From Aquibacillus halophilus (GTDB lineage Bacteria > Bacillota > Bacilli > Bacillales > Amphibacillaceae), in NCBI RefSeq assembly GCF_009649745.1, contig NZ_WJNG01000015.1, positions 186,001 through 250,000 on the forward strand: DNA of 64,000 bases, written 5' to 3'. The position numbers were made by a program, and so were the translations under genes. Positions 63,973 through 64,000 of the stretch are shown here, one piece after another. The stretch's first letter is position 1. Every line of letters starts with the position of its first letter. The notes beneath the pieces were generated by a model that did not search any database, had not been told where the DNA came from, and saw only the letters and a program-made list of their open reading frames with translations.

Positions 63973-64000
63973 ATTGAATTTTATTATATTAAGAAAAACA

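Overview
This window is the replication-origin region of a low-GC, spore-forming Firmicute of the family Bacillaceae. The gene order closely follows Bacillus subtilis on both sides of dnaA. Very AT-rich spacers and a family of dispersed repeats point to the Oceanobacillus/Virgibacillus/Gracilibacillus group, but this placement is inference from sequence character and not a database result. The window contains no rRNA genes, no CRISPR array, no insertion sequence and no prophage.

Layout. (1) 1-5500, accessory: a decayed SurA-type lipoprotein pseudogene, two Lin0512-family paralogues flanking an orphan coiled-coil gene and a secreted VanY/LysM carboxypeptidase, a DoxX-like membrane protein and manA. 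(2) 5501-21980, leftward: a cluster of DnaA boxes, htrC, the walRKHIJ cell-wall signalling operon, a composite repeat, a LysM/G5/M23 endopeptidase, purA behind a PurR operator, and yybS-gdpP-rplI-dnaC. (3) 22000-25500: an HAD phosphatase and serA behind a serine T-box. (4) 25584-41789, leftward: rpsF-ssb-rpsR, ychF, a DUF951 gene, mscS, a ykvI-like gene, (yyaC rightward), a DUF554 gene, parB-parA, noc, rsmG, mnmG, mnmE, khpB, yidC, rnpA and rpmH, with three parS sites and a second DnaA-box cluster. (5) 41790-44107: oriC, split into a DnaA-box array upstream of dnaA and an unwinding element with DnaA-trios between dnaA and dnaN. (6) 44108-55796, mostly rightward: dnaN, yaaA, recF, remB, gyrB, gyrA, an HD-GYP-like gene, yaaC (leftward) and guaB. 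(7) 55868-59018, accessory: a divergent uracil-DNA glycosylase, the second composite repeat and a GH1 phospho-beta-glucosidase. (8) 59152-64000: dacA, pdxS-pdxT, serS behind a serine T-box, and tRNA-Ser(UGA).

How the genes work together. Initiation (DnaA, oriC, DnaA-box clusters), the replication machinery (DnaN, DnaC helicase, gyrase, SSB, RecF), origin segregation (ParA, ParB, parS), nucleoid occlusion (Noc), cell-wall homeostasis (WalRK, DacA, M23 peptidase), c-di-AMP turnover (GdpP) and translation or tRNA modification (RpmH, RnpA, MnmE, MnmG, RsmG) lie together close to the origin. Most genes point away from oriC, so they are co-directional with replication.

The observations most worth a second look are the DnaA-box clusters at 5.7-5.9 kb and 39.3-39.4 kb, the DnaA-trio unwinding element at 44.0 kb, the duplicated composite repeat at 13.0-13.6 kb and 56.8-57.5 kb, the pseudogene whose stops are mostly TAA at likely Gln codons, the tRNA-Ser with U at the discriminator position beside two serine T-boxes with UCU and UCC specifiers, and two enzymes with altered catalytic motifs (HD-GYP and uracil-DNA glycosylase). 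I found no obviously new multi-gene system. Most of the window is conserved core chromosome.
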